DNA of 64,000 bases from Pholis gunnellus (GCA_910591455.2 OU342816.1:4048476-4112475); one strand, 5' to 3'; positions 32,971 to 45,590 are shown, counted from the stretch's first letter. Notes: generated from the sequence alone by a model not told the origin. A program made the numbers and translations.

Positions 32971-34873
32971 AATATTTGATTCTGATTGAGACCACAGCAG
33001 TTATTCATTGAATGCATATGCACATATTCTCTTTCTCTTCCTGGTCTTAAAAATGAATGTATCACTCTTCCAGTGTGTTTGAAGGCTCTCTGCAGTAATA
33101 CATGAAGGTATCTTAAGGAAACCTGAAGGGAAACACCCATCAGTGTGTCCCTGGTGTGTCATTGACGCCTATGCAACTTGTTGGAGAAACAGCTTAAAAA
33201 TAACCTACATATAATTATGATCAATGCCAGAGAAGGAAGCATGATGTTCGTAAAGCATCACAACCACATTTCGGGGAATACAAAAGTCAAAACAATACTT
33301 TTAAAACATATTAATGAAGATGATCTTTCTGTAAATGTAAAACCAAAATCATGTTTCTTAAAATCTGGAGAAAAACGGGAGAATATTCTGTCATTTTCAG
33401 CCACCGTGTGGCCCCTCGCCCGCCCTCCCTCTCAACGTTTACCCTCAGGCCTTTCTCAAGTCTCACACCCCTCTTACCCTCTCTACTCGCCCTCCCCCTG
33501 CTACATTACAACCCCCCCCCCCCCCCCCCGTGTCTCCCTCCCTCCCTCTCGTCCTGTGTGGGCCCCTGTCGGCAGCTTGGGGTCAGCTACACTTTCACAA
33601 TTCCTGCTCTCACTGCTGTCACCTATCTACTTAGCTGTGACCCCCCCTCCACACACCGAACCACATAACCATACCGCCGATGCACCCGTTCTCCCTCCCC
33701 CCCCTGCATTCATAATGGCCTTTATTCAGTCTTTGTGTCTTTGTACATTTTCTGTGTCTGTACGCAAATAATGCATACAAGGCAAAAACATTTTTAGGTA
33801 AAGTAGTGCAAGTAATAGAATTTTTTTATTTGTTATAATTAATTGTTGTTATTATAATTACTTTTTAATTGAATGTAAATTGTTTAATGTATTACTTATT
33901 TATTATTTTAATAATTTGTTTATTTTTAATATAGAGATTTCAATTGTATTTCTTTCTTTCTTTTTAAATATCTATTTTCTGACATTATGTTTGTTTGTAT
34001 GGAACAGACGCATGGTGATACAATGTTCTCGGTATCTTGAAAAACTGCTTGACAATGAAAACATTTTTAAATATGATTATCATTTAGTTTTTCTTGGATA
34101 TGTAGGCAAGAACGTTTTGTACACGTTATACAATTAATACTATTCATTTTATTGTTGTCAACATTATTGTCATTGTTAATATTACTGTTTTTTTATTGTT
34201 GAATTCATTATTTTGCCAATTATTGTTTTCATCATTTACTTGTAATATATAGATTTAAATTATATTTTAGTTTGTCTATTAATTAATGTATTATTTCAGG
34301 AATGTGCTTATGTCTTTCGGTCATGATAATAATGTTGTGGAAATCTGATAACCCTACTCACAGATAAATTAAAATGTACTTATTCCTACCCAAACCAAAA
34401 ATCCAAAAGTCACACTCCGTTTCTTTTACTTTCCTCCTCCTCAACAAAAACAGCAACAATAGTGACAATGCTTTACGCATTAATTTCACAACATCTTAAG
34501 AGAAAACATCACATGTATGCTCACAAAAGTCCAGAAACATTCATGTCTGGTTATCTTAATCTGAATTTTGTGGTTAATAGAAGAGATTTTTAAATTTTTT
34601 TCAAACATGAGGACAATAAGATGTCACGCTTCATATTTTGACTGCACCGTAACGAAACTGGATTAGCGGACCGGCAGTTAGTCCTCATTACATATTGATA
34701 CGGCAGAACATACTGTAAAATGTGTATTAAGTATTAAGCACTCCAAATGTTTCCCTCTTCAAATTTGTGAGTCTTTCATGTTTTATTTACTTGGAGCTGC
34801 GGTATGATAATTTCTGCCTCTGCTGTGGGGAGTCACATGAGTCACATTTTTCTGAGTGGCAGTGTGGTGTCGC

Positions 34874-34874
<1 letters not shown>

Positions 34875-34906
<32 letters not shown>
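34875..34906. repeat. (CA)n microsatellite
   Basis: About 16 CA units. Confidence 0.94.
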
Positions 34907-34908
<2 letters not shown>

Positions 34909-35552
34909 GTATGCACAAACACAGAAATACAGAAACCTGGATACACACATACAAATCAATATGCATATAGAATGTTGTTGCTTGAGAATTGTATTTCTCT
35001 GTTCTGGATGCAGAAGAAATCTTATTGGAGGAGTTAAACATTACAGGTTCTTAAAGCTGTAAGGAGTCTTATTAGAAAGATGTACCAAAGATGTTTTAGA
35101 AGATGATATTACTGCAAACAAACGAGTAACTTTAGTACATTCAAATGTAACTAACTTATAACTAACCTTGAGTTTTTGAGTGAGGAGAAATTCAGGTAAT
35201 ATTTTAAGTCTAACATGAACCATGTGATCTGCATAAATACAAACCACGACACCGCTTTAGTTTGGAGTCACGCTGCCCAGCAGGTGTTGAAGTAATTGAA
35301 CTTACTTTTTATCTTTTTGCAGATTCATTCACAATATAAACTCTTGAATTTAATAATTCATAGCTCAGCTTCTGTTTGTGGGATGTCAAAGGTAAAAACA
35401 CATTTATAAAACTGCATTAAACCCGAGTGGCTCATTTAGATCAGGTTGACCTTCCCACACACACACACACATTGATACATTCAAACACACACTTGCAGTG
35501 TCTGTCTGAACTTGATGCTGCAGGCTGTGGTTTGTGGGCCAAGCCTTCCTCC

Positions 35553-35585
35553 CTCCTCCTCCTCCTCCTCCTCCTCCTCCTCCTC
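35553..35585. repeat. (CTC)n trinucleotide repeat
   Basis: About 11 CTC units. It opens a 320-bp cluster also holding (GAA)n at 35653-35682, (CA)n at 35749-35774 and (TG)n at 35828-35866. Confidence 0.94.
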
Positions 35586-35652
35586 ACAGGATGAAGCAAT
35601 GGTCAGAGCTGGTTTGGTTAAAAACAGCACGACGAGGTCGAATTTCAGAGAG

Positions 35653-35682
35653 GAGAAGAAGAAGAAGAAGAAGAAGAAGAGG
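35653..35682. repeat. (GAA)n trinucleotide repeat
   Basis: About 9-10 GAA units within purine-rich flanks. Confidence 0.92.
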
Positions 35683-35748
35683 AGACGAGAGCAGGGTAGA
35701 AGGCAAATATGACACCTCTCCTCAGAGTCCCTTAGAAACTCAGATACA

Positions 35749-35774
35749 ACACACACACACACACACACACACAC
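35749..35774. repeat. (CA)n microsatellite
   Basis: About 13 CA units. Confidence 0.93.
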
Positions 35775-35824
35775 CTTTGTTTACTAAACATTCCGCCTTT
35801 GAAATATTTATTAGTTGGGAGGCT

Positions 35825-35827
<3 letters not shown>

Positions 35828-35866
<39 letters not shown>
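35828..35866. repeat. (TG)n microsatellite
   Basis: About 19 TG units, lying only about 55 bp from the preceding (CA)n, so the two can pair as an inverted repeat. Confidence 0.94.
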
Positions 35867-35869
<3 letters not shown>

Positions 35870-37214
35870 GAGGCAAGCGGGTTGCCCAGGAGACAGTCAA
35901 CTATCAGGGGAACAGGTGATGTGTGTGTGTGTAAAAGAGAGAGAGACTTGTGTGTAAATGAGCATCAGTTCATTGTTACTTATAGATTTGTCACTTTCAC
36001 AAGTCGGCGTCGAATCAGAGGGAAAGTGTCTGGTTTAGTTTCAGTGCACAAAATTATTAAAATTAATTTAAAACAATTATTTGCGAAGGAGCGTTTACGA
36101 GATAGCAAATTCATCTATTTGTTTTCGAGAGCCGGTACTTCTATGCAGTCAACCGCAGACCTTTTTTTTTTGACTTTCCTCTTAAGTTGTAAACTGGATT
36201 TACTTCATAAACATCACAACTTTTGTGAACTTCACTCATTTTTCTCGTCGACCGAGATGTCAAGCAAACATCGGACTTCTGCAGAAGTCAAAGTCAGTCC
36301 TCTCTGACAAATGTTAACCTGTCGTTTACCTGCGTCCATCTCAAATGCACTCTCAGGTAGTCTGCATTTTGGATCAGATCATGTTCTTATCCAATCAGAC
36401 TGCACAAGGTCAGAGACCGCCTCTCGTTCTTCGACTGGACAAACAAACACACCACACCGGAGTTCCATTAAATCAAACTCAATGTTGACTTGTGAACGCG
36501 TCCTTACTGTTTGCTTCTTTACACTTCTCTGCAATCCAAGGGGCAAATATTGTGCTTTTCTAAAATTGAACAGCCATTAATTAATATTCCATATACGACA
36601 CACTTTAATACAAACCGGTTCATAAAATAAGATGTGTTGTTTAAACCACACAAAGTATGTAAAGCATTTAAAATATGATCCACCTCAACCAGTTACAACA
36701 ATAAAGTTGACTTATTAATGCATCAATAACGAATTATATTGGTATATTTAACTGATAAAACATTTGTGTTTTCACTTGAGTAAAATCTTTTGTGAATCTG
36801 AATAAAAAAGTTAAATATATAGTTGTGGTCAAATGTGCCGGATACAACAATATAAACGTGTTTAAATGTCATCAGTGCCGTGGAAATGAACAGGAAGCAG
36901 GAAAGGAAATAAAGAAGCCCTTCAGATTCTGGAGAGTCCACATGGGATGTAACTCAAGATGGGAGATCATGCAGGTCAAAGGTCAAACATGAGCAGAGTG
37001 GCGACAAATTCATCTTTTCTGTTTTGACACTGCTGTTTTCTCTTTTCGTTCATCTCCTTACTGAAGACTGCTTCTTTTTAACCGTCTTTCTTTATTTCTA
37101 AAAGGCCTGAATGTTGCTATCTCACACTTTATAGCATGAAAACACACACGCACACACACACACTCACACACACAGTCACACTCTGTTACATTTCATTTCA
37201 TTGTTTTGATTTGC

Positions 37215-37575
37215 CAGCCCTTCCATTTCCCTCCTCTCTCCTGATTCTCATTGGACGACGAGTAAAGTGGGACCGATCCTCATAAATCATTAAGGAAGGT
37301 TTGTTTTTGCCTTGCGAATGTAATTAATACATAATTAATATTTAAAGATCGGCTCGTTTATCAAATTTAATTTCTCCACCGCAACAGATGCAGTGCAACA
37401 AGGAAAACAAACAAAGGGAGGTGTTTTTCTTTGTGAGAACGGGATCTGTGATTGAGAAAGAGAAGAGTGGAGAATAAACAAGGGAGGGGAAGACAAATTA
37501 GCACTAATGAGGCACAAATGAGGCGGCGTCTTAATTAGCCGACAGGTAGCCGATAGTCCCACGGGCGGATGAAGT
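37215..37575. promoter_or_regulatory. Candidate conserved non-coding element with a POU4-like site
   Basis: Long non-repetitive block of mixed composition. It contains CATAATTAAT at 37330-37339, ten of eleven bases of the POU4-type site GCATAATTAAT, plus AAATCATTAAGGAAGG and GTCTTAATTAGCCGACAGG. No coding frame. The texture is what developmental enhancers near homeobox genes typically show. Function is inferred. Confidence 0.42.
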
Positions 37576-38269
37576 TAACTCAGCATCTTTCCTCAGTAGT
37601 CAATTTGTATTTTTGTCTTTCCTTTCATTTAAATTCACAGTATTAATTTTTCCCTGATTGCGTATTAAGTTTGCTGTAGAATTACCACCTACTGGTTTGT
37701 GGACAGCAGTTTTGAAGCCTTAAATTCCAAATTTTTGGCCGTCATCACCTTGCTGTTTTTTCTAAATAACATTCTTAGCCGCCCAAAATGTTAAAATTTA
37801 CCCTTTGCTAAGTCCCCCCCCCATGGTTACTGTTTCTAGGCCTGTCAAGCTTTGGCATCCGGCATGTCAATATGGCATTTTTAACAATATCAGTTAGAGA
37901 TATTCCAAAAGGTAGAAAACAGCAGATTTTGGGATTTATTGTTCTGAAATGTCAGAGAGAAACTAATTAATTAACTAAGAAATTAATATTCAACCGTCTT
38001 TGTTTGCTAATGTTTTAAGCTAACTAACCTTACCTTTGAGCAAACAAAGTAGTGTTTGTTAATCTTTGATGGATTCAGGCGTGAGTGAGTTCTTCCAAAC
38101 TATTTAATCCGTATCCTAAAACTCTAATCTTGTGTTTTTCTGCTTCTGGAATGTGAAAAACAAGACACTTTCCTCTAAACATTGATGATATTGGATGTCA
38201 GACTCTTTGCTAATGTAGAATTTGAAGATGAAAACACGGACAACTTCCAGACCAGACAACGCCACGGTA
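37576..38269. other. Intergenic; part of an extended family-A unit
   Basis: TTTTGAAGCCTTAAATTCC and TTTTTGGCCGTCATCACC near 37710-37750 resemble TTTTGAAGCCTAGAATTTG and TTTGGCCGACGTCATCTTGG at 49650-49690, upstream of another family-A copy. Family A may therefore extend about 0.5 kb further 5' than its best-conserved core. Nothing else named. Confidence 0.5.
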
Positions 38270-38590
38270 GAGACCTGTCAATCACTGTGTAAACCTGCCC
38301 TAAAGCATACCCTGCTTTATGGTCTATTTGACTCTAAATGGACCATAATTTACTAAATGAACATCATGCTGTATTGAAGAAGACTTGAAACTAGAGATTG
38401 AGACCATAAACTCATGTTTACAATGTTTACTGAGGTAATAACTCAAGAGAGAAGTAGAGTCATTTTCTCATAGACTTCTATACAACCAGAGGAGTCGCCC
38501 CCTGATGGACAGTAGAGAGAATGCAGGTTTTAAGACATGTAGCTTTGGCTTCACTTTTCAGAACCGCAGGTCGCCGCCTGGTCTTTCCTT
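38270..38590 (+). repeat. Interspersed repeat family A, copy 2 (most complete)
   Basis: Begins GAGACCTGTCAATCACTGTG, runs through GCATACCCTGCTTTATGGTC, CATGCTGTATTGAAGAAGAC and GAGGAGTCGCCCCCTGATGG, and ends GCTTCACTTTTCAGAACCGC and a GTCGCCGCCTGG block. It is nearly identical over most of its length to copies 1 and 3. Confidence 0.92.
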
Positions 38591-39449
38591 CTTGTCACCT
38601 TCTTTTAACTGATTCTATTAGATGTGTTCAACCAGTTAATTCATGTTCATTTGTTTTTAAGACTTGGATTTATTTGCAGCAAAGACAGCAAAGACAGAAT
38701 TAAAAAAATAGACAAAAGATTGTTAATGTAAATCAAAAGCGATTTTTTTATTGTATCCATATGAAATTAGGGTCATATTCATATTCAATCTCCTCAATTC
38801 TCCCTTCTCTCTCTCTCCCTTTCTCTTCATCCTCACTCGCCCTTTGCCTCTGGAGACTGTCATGAGAGCGAGGCGCTCTGCGCTGTTAAGTAGCACCACT
38901 TTACCTTGTCAATACATTCAATAGAGAGCTATTGACCTGAGCTGTGAGAGGGGCTCGAGAGAGGAGAAATGGAAAGAAAGACGCAGGAAATAAAGGACAC
39001 ACAGATCTGTAATAAGGAAAGATTTGGACGGACAGGGGATGCAGTACATCATCATTACACTTGACATGGTATCATTTATTCAGATTATTGCTAGCTATCA
39101 ACTGTTCCATGTGACAAAGATGTTATAGGACGTAAAGTAGTTTAATGTACAAAAGTGAAGGTAGGTTTTTATTTCCCAACTTTCTTAATTGCTACAAAAT
39201 GCCAACAAATATCTATATATTTAATATGCTGATGTGAATCCAAAGTACAAACAAACATATTTGTCCAAAAATAAAATGTAATTTAAACTACAGGTGCTCA
39301 AAAATTGTCATTCAATTGCAGTAACAGAAAAAAAAATGTACAAAGAAACACGGAAAACAGGGCAAATTATGTGAAAACAGAAGAAATGACATTAAAGAAA
39401 GTAATGAAAAGGTTACTCCTCACTCTTCGTGTGTCCAACAACACGTTTT
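38591..39449. other. Intergenic with a possible regulatory island
   Basis: 38820-38960 is non-repetitive and GC-richer (GCGAGGCGCTCTGCGCTGTT, then CCTTGTCAATACATTCAATA) and could be regulatory. The remainder is AT-rich with nothing recognised. Confidence 0.5.
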
Positions 39450-39615
39450 TTAGCTCGTGACATGCATAGTCTTTTCAAAAGAAACTTCCACCTTTACAGG
39501 TAAAATAACTACGGAAGTTTTGTGACAAATAAATAAAGCCACGGTCTTCCGGAGTAAAGTCCGGTGTTTGTTTGACTTATCCGCCTCTGTGTGGTTTTTG
39601 CCGTCGTTATTCTTC
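39450..39615 (+). repeat. Interspersed repeat family B, copy
   Basis: GCTCGTGACATGCATAGTCT, CTTTTCAAAAGAAACTTCC, AAAATAACTACGGAAGTTTT and GTGTTTGTTTGACTTATCC match the plus orientation. The central part is shortened compared with the 17945 copy. Confidence 0.7.
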
Positions 39616-41599
39616 CTGTTTCAGGATTATGCCGATTACATACGAATTGATTTTGTGGAATATCAGTAAATTTCATTTTTTGTAGGTATAGCTACAAACG
39701 CTGGATGGGCATCCCTTTAAAGGTCATTACATTGACTTACATTCATTTCCTGGACACTTAACCTTAAACCAAGTCTTCAGTTTAAAATATGATGATTTAC
39801 GTTATTGGGACCTTCACTCTGTCCCCAAAAAGAAGGTGAGTCCCCACAATGAAAGAGTTTAAACAGATTCATGACCCCACAACGTAAGTAATACACACAC
39901 ACACACACACTTCCTGGGCTTGCTGCTCTGATGAAAGCGGTTTCTGGCTAATGGGTTAATTTCATTCCACTGCTCTCTGCCATGTTGAGGACAATTAGCT
40001 GGAATGGAGCTGTGAATATTTAATGACATTCACTGGAAGGAGAGAGAGAGAGAGAGAGAGACCATCGACTTCTTCTTTGCTTCTGTCACCTCAGATTTAA
40101 ACAAACTTTATCTCCAGACACAGAACGATACAACCCAGTCTCCTACAAAAAGATGTCCCCATACAACTAAACTTCATCTCAGTAACGTTTAGAGGGAAAC
40201 TAAACTAAATCAAATTAGGGTCGTAGTTTGAAACACGCTAACGTTACTGAAACAAACACAAAGGCTGCAAAACTACTTTTAGTAAAAATAACACCATGGT
40301 TTGGTCTGAAATCACTGCGAAACTGAAAGAAAAAAAAATATGTTTCCCTCAAAACGTAATTCACAATTCAGTTTAGTTTTTTTAACGCTTCAGTTTGGGA
40401 ATATTTGCAATACTTTACAACTTCTACTATTTCTACCCCTCACTGTGTATAAATGACTTGTCGACACATCCCGCTAACTAGTGCAGAGAACTTCTGCCTT
40501 TCTTCTTCTTTCCTGACTTCTTGAATTGAAGCCTCTCTGTCACTTGCTGACTCAATCAATTATTCGGTTGCGTACTCATATATTTACTCACACTTCTTTC
40601 CTTTTCTCTTCCTCTCTCACAACACTTTTTATCTTCTCTCCATAACTTTTTCCCGTCTCTGTCATTCTGACTTCACAGAGCTGAACCTTCTGAACAAAGA
40701 CTGAATACACCAAGACGTCGACATTATTTCATAGTTTAATCTAAATTGAGTAACTTCCAGGTTTAATTAGGTTTCATTTCCTAAGAGATGTTTTTTATTG
40801 GATGAACTGTTGGTTTGTTCGTCCGCTCATCACACTAACTAGTCCGTTTCTTTTTGTTGTAATGGCAAACTTTACAATACTTTTAGTTTGAGCAGAAGGA
40901 CCCACGAGGACACGCTCCACATGAGTATTTATACTTTGAAGTATTTGTTGACACAGACTGAAGAAACGCGATCAATTCACACAACCCTCCGAATCGAGTT
41001 CAATTTCTAATGGAAAGAAAAGAGAGAATGAAGAAATGGAGAGTTGTTTACCTTTTTTTACTCCACCAGGGCTTTCGTTCGCTCTTATTTTAAGGAACGT
41101 AACGTCTGTCACCTGTGGACTTGACGGGGAGGCGGATTCACAATTACGGTGAATTTGAGATTGACATATCTGCAGATGGACCTCTGATCTGATGGACCGT
41201 GTCAGTTTGTGCCCTGAGGGTGACGAGCGTGATGGCTACACTGTGGCCTGTCAATCAAACTCCGCTCCAGCATCCACGGCCTCCACACAGAAAGATAGAA
41301 AAAAAAGGGACAAAACCCAAATGCAGTGCAAGACCTTTAATTGGTTAATTGATCCTCATCTGCCAATCAAATGTCTGAATTATTAATTGAATAGATGACA
41401 GTGTTGAGGAGGAGTTCTGTAGGAATTGATCGGGCGGGGAGTTTGGATGCTGAGGGGTTGTTATGGTGATGAGGGTTGTTATGGCGATAATGGGAGGTGA
41501 ACAGAGGAAGGTATTGATTGTTTGTTTGTCAGCTTCACTGTCTCCATGCGGCGCTGGAAATCATTTCGTTCCCAGGGAGGGAACGTCTGTGTGGTGGTG
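39616..41599. other. Intergenic, gene-free
   Basis: GGACCTTCACTCTGTCCCCA and GGTGAGTCCCCACAATG at 39808-39852 resemble a fish repeat with GTCCCCACAA words next to (CA)n, here at 39892-39910. A (GA)n tract lies at 40040-40060. 41330-41430 carries TTTAATTGGTTAATTGATCC and GAATTATTAATTGAATAG in unique sequence and may be regulatory. Nothing else recognised. Confidence 0.55.
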
Positions 41600-41875
41600 G
41601 ATGGGTCAAAAAACAGAGCTATCACCCACGAGACCGCTGTTCATGTCAACAAGTACTTTTGTTTCTTGGGTTTGGTTTCAGTTTTGTAGTCATTGTAAGC
41701 CAAACCATGATTTTTTTTTTTTTTATGACAAAGTACTTTTTGTTGCCTAATCCCATTTTTTGTTTTTTTTTGTCTCAATTTACAACGTTAACCACGTGTT
41801 TCAAACTGTTAAAAACCGCGACCATAATCCGGGAGCAAATATTTCCCTCAAAACATAATCGAGAATCCAGTTAGT
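41600..41875 (-). repeat. Interspersed repeat family B, diverged copy
   Basis: GGATGGGTCAAAAAACAGAG, CACCCACGAGACCGCTGTTC and AAGCCAAACCATGATTTTTT follow the minus-orientation order seen at 47965-48195. Confidence 0.65.
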
Positions 41876-44036
41876 TGTATGGGAAGGTTACTTTTGGGGT
41901 TGCTCCATGTGTCTGGGTGTAACTGATCATATAACATGTTGCATTTATTTATCTTTTCCTAAAATGTATTTGAACAAACAGCTTTTTAAATTAACTTGAA
42001 TATCATTCCCACAGTCCTTGATTGTTGTTTATCCTTTATGTAATTTTATAAAACTCTTTGTTTTACTGCTTTATCTACGAGGATATAAGGGATGTAGTCT
42101 TTTAGTAAAATTACCTCCATTTATGTTGATTTATTTTGGCGGATGACTGAAAAACTTGAGTTGTGCTTCAGAAAAGGAACCTGTCTTTGTAGCAGATTTT
42201 ATTTACTGAGCAACAAAGGGAAGAGGATTTCTGGGTAATGAAGTGTTTCAGCCATTGACCAGTGATTCAACACATTGATTGCCCATTGGTTTTGAATATA
42301 ATACTGAGACTAAAAAACAGATCACAAAAGCATCATGAACAACTCAGTCACCAAGCTCATGGGGATTTACTAAGAAATGTAAAGACAAATAGAGGCATGA
42401 TGATTCCAAGTCATTCCATATTTGGAGGATTACACAAAACTGTTGTTCCAATTTAACTGTTGTCTTGACAGCTTTTCTACCACACTGACAAAAACACTGA
42501 GGTTGGAAATAAGAACCGGCGCCTTTCTGGTTAAGCTTTACCTGGAGCCGTGGGAGAGCATATGGCACATGGGCCAAAAGGATCAGCTCAGCACTGAATG
42601 CTATCCTGTTACTCTGTGGTAATATACAACTAGTTGTTGTCACAGACAGCTGCAGCTCATGAATGCCAGTCTCGTGCCAAGCTTGATGTTTAAGCCAGAA
42701 GTACGTGAATCTTAAATTAAAGAACTTGGCGAGTAAGAATTAAACGACAAGGCACTTCCTTAAAGTGCGGTGCTGAAAAACCTCTGACATGAGCTTATGG
42801 CAACATAAAATATAAAATAGAGTTATTGCTGTTGCTGACAATATCTATATCAGAAAAAGCATTATATAAGTAGTGTGGAATCAGTAATCTGTGATTCAAA
42901 AAAATCTGCGCAATTATCTAATATGCCATGGGTCGACAACAAACTGAGAATATCTGCTGGTTTTAAGTTGTTTTGAGATGAGATGTGAATCTGTAGGCAA
43001 CGGGACAAGATTTCTGGCATCGAAAGCACTCCGGTTTCTGTTTGTATCGTGAATTGTATCGACCAATCACGATGGAGCAGGTTTTGTTTCAATGCAATGT
43101 AACAGTTCGTGGTTAACCCATCGGCTATCGTCTGACGATGGTTGAGCTTTTGATTGGTTTGAAATTAGCTTGTAAACTGGCACTTTGGGAAACAATCTGG
43201 ACGTACAGGTAAATCTCTCAACTTCAACTCCAGTCTTGCAACTCAAGTTGCTAATTGTTGCATTAAATAAAGTCTTGGCCCGGATATTCACTGACCCGGA
43301 TATTCACTGACTACAGGAACCTCAGAAATATCGAACTTTGCCCTGATAGCTGATGGATTCTGAGATTGGGACCATCTTGGAAGTATTTATCAAAGAAAAT
43401 GTACTTGGTATGCATGGTAAACCTCGAAAGAACAGTTTGTATGATTTAGGGGGATTCAATGCCAGAAATGGAATATATGTGCAACTGTGTTTTCATTAGT
43501 GTATAATCAGCTGAAACTAACAGGCGTTGTGTTTTTGTTAGCATAGAATGAGCCTTTCATATCTACATATGGAACTCTTCACAGAGTCCACCATGTTCCT
43601 ACAGTAGCCCAAAAAGGACAAACCAAACAAACTTGAGGAGTTCGGTTGTTTGCATCCTCGCCACTAGATACCACTAATCCCTACACACTGTATACATTAA
43701 GAATTGTACTTTCATATATTAAAAAACAACATTTTAATCAAAATTATATTTGTTAAGGTTCGGATGTAGTTTGAGTAATGGTTAAACGTTTATTAATGTA
43801 CAAAAAATCCTTTCATCTCTCTCGTCTGTACATTTCTGTAAGTCCTGACAATAATTGACCTTCCTCTTCATATATGTATGTCTAAATGTCCCATGAGAAC
43901 TTCCTTCTTAAGCAGACCTTTTTCATTTCAGCAAAGAAAAACAAGAATTCAAATAAATTACTCTCAGCTCACTGACCTGTTTCTCAAACCTTTAGGTCAC
44001 TGCCAATTTTCGATCACGCACTCTAAGCAGTTTTCT
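41876..44036. other. Intergenic, gene-free
   Basis: No feature is named except a perfect tandem duplication of a 16-bp unit, CCCGGATATTCACTGA, at 43279-43310. Minus-strand frames at 42344-42643, 42862-43092 and 43067-43291 have mixed composition, but I recognise no domain in them. They could be remnants of an old mobile element. Confidence 0.5.
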
Positions 44037-44148
44037 ACTCATATTCCCTCGTGTATGTGGATGAAATGAAGAGCAAGAGCATAATGCACCATATTGATAT
44101 CCGACATGTCAAAACGCAGCAAATTACTATCCCATCTTAGAGGCTTCC
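44037..44148. repeat. Diverged duplicated block, copy 1
   Basis: Aligns over its length with 45344-45462 by eye, at roughly 80% identity. Shared words are ACTCATATTCC, GAGCATAATGCACC and GACATGTCAAAAC, and both end near CATCTT. No coding potential. It may be a paralogous regulatory block or two copies of an unknown dispersed repeat. Confidence 0.75.
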
Positions 44149-45343
44149 ATAGAGCCTCTGACCCGACCTCAAGTACATAACATCCGCACTTCGTGCTCAT
44201 CAGGTCCCGTCATTCACCGGTCGACAAATGCGTTTAGTCGCCTGCTTCTCTGAGCTTTAACCATCCTTCATCATAACCTGCGCTGTTAGAGGTTCAACAA
44301 GTTCATTTGCACAGGAAATCTACAGAAACTGCATTACAGTACTGTACTGATATCACTAATGTAACTCCCTATTATAATTCTTCATAGACAAAACCATGAA
44401 ATTGGTGAACGTTCAACAACAGCATTTCTTTACAAACTGAGCAATGAAGTTGTTTTTTAATTGAGTAATAGTATTTAATATTTGTGTTAAATTGTCTAAA
44501 AAATGTTAACATTGTATAGTATTGAGTTGTATTCTGCTGTTGAATTGTACCGATAATATTAATCCACTAAATTGTAATAACCTGCTCAGGGACTACAGAC
44601 CAAAACTAGCGCTCCAGCTGACTCTGGCACTTTTACATTGAGGTAGAAACTGAAATGTTGTATTAATATGCACTGACCCTGGTAAATAAATAATTAAAAC
44701 AAGTAATGATTGAGTTAACTGACACAAACCTCTACTTACGGTCTGATTTACAGTTCTCGACAGATGTGAGATCAGTCTTCTTATCTAACTCGCGATAAGA
44801 AAGGATAAAAAAAAATGTCTGGTTGATTAGACAATATATAAATAATTATTATAGTCTTTTGTAACAGTTGTAGAAGGTATTGTGTAACAATGCCGAGCAG
44901 AACAAGAAAATGCTGAAATGGGTCGTTATGGAAGTCAACGACAAGCTACAACGTATTTTGTCGGTTAGTTTGGATGAACTGTGTATTTAAAATCTTTTAT
45001 TTTAATCTAGGGTTAGGGTTGAAATAAAGTCCAATGATTCTCTTGTTGAGTTGATGTCTGACTGTCATGCTTCTGTCCCTCAGGTCCATCATGAAAATGA
45101 GGACGAACTCACCTGAACATCAAGGGAACGACCTGAAACTCACAGGTTCAATACTACTGCTACATGAATTAAGATTGTGTGGAAAATAACTACTTTTTCC
45201 TGCTCTTCAGCTCTTCTTTTGATCAGTTGTGGAGCATTTTGTTTGGAACATCTTTGTCCTGTTATTACTATGCAAATATTGTATGAAAAAAAAGCTTAAA
45301 GATTTCTTCATAAATGTCTGTTCTGTGCTGTTTTTTTTTTTAA
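44149..45343. other. Intergenic between the duplicated blocks
   Basis: AT-rich unique sequence. A retroposon-like tail, CACTGACCCTGGTAAATAAA, ends near 44690, and an octamer ATGCAAAT is at 45270-45277. No gene. Confidence 0.5.
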
Positions 45344-45462
45344 ACTCATATTCCTCGGTGTGTTTGGCTGAAATGAAGTGCATGAGCATAATGCACCGTA
45401 TCGATATATGGACATGTCAAAACACAACAAATTACCATCCTGCCATCTTGGAGAGAGACTCC
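45344..45462. repeat. Diverged duplicated block, copy 2
   Basis: Partner of 44037-44148, in the same orientation, 1.3 kb away. It is followed by unique sequence (45465-45590: CTCACTCATGGGGGCATTAA, GAGGCCATTAAGATGAGAGC) that looks like a conserved non-coding block. Confidence 0.75.
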
Positions 45463-45590
45463 CTAAGATTTGATCCATACATCATCTGCACTCTGCACTT
45501 ATCATGCTGTCTCACTCATGGGGGCATTAATGCATTTTGTTGATTTCAGCATTTCAGAGGCCATTAAGATGAGAGCGAGCCGGTAGGAAA

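Larger units (their letters stand above)
32971..37214. other. Intergenic, gene-free, microsatellite-dense near 35 kb
   Basis: Contents are a C18 tract at 33512-33529, a long AT-rich stretch at 33780-34400, (CA)n at 34875-34906 and a cluster of five simple repeats at 35450-35870. Also present are short (CA)n at 37140-37170 and purely AT-rich unique DNA at 36550-36800. The 197- and 257-codon frames here (33178-33771, 35534-36307) are low-complexity and judged non-coding. Confidence 0.65.

Noticed and set aside
33178..33771. 197-codon open frame
   Set aside because: Passes through poly-C and CT-rich low-complexity sequence with no recognisable domain.
35534..36307. 257-codon open frame
   Set aside because: The first half translates (CTC)n, (GAA)n, (CA)n and (TG)n arrays and the rest matches nothing.
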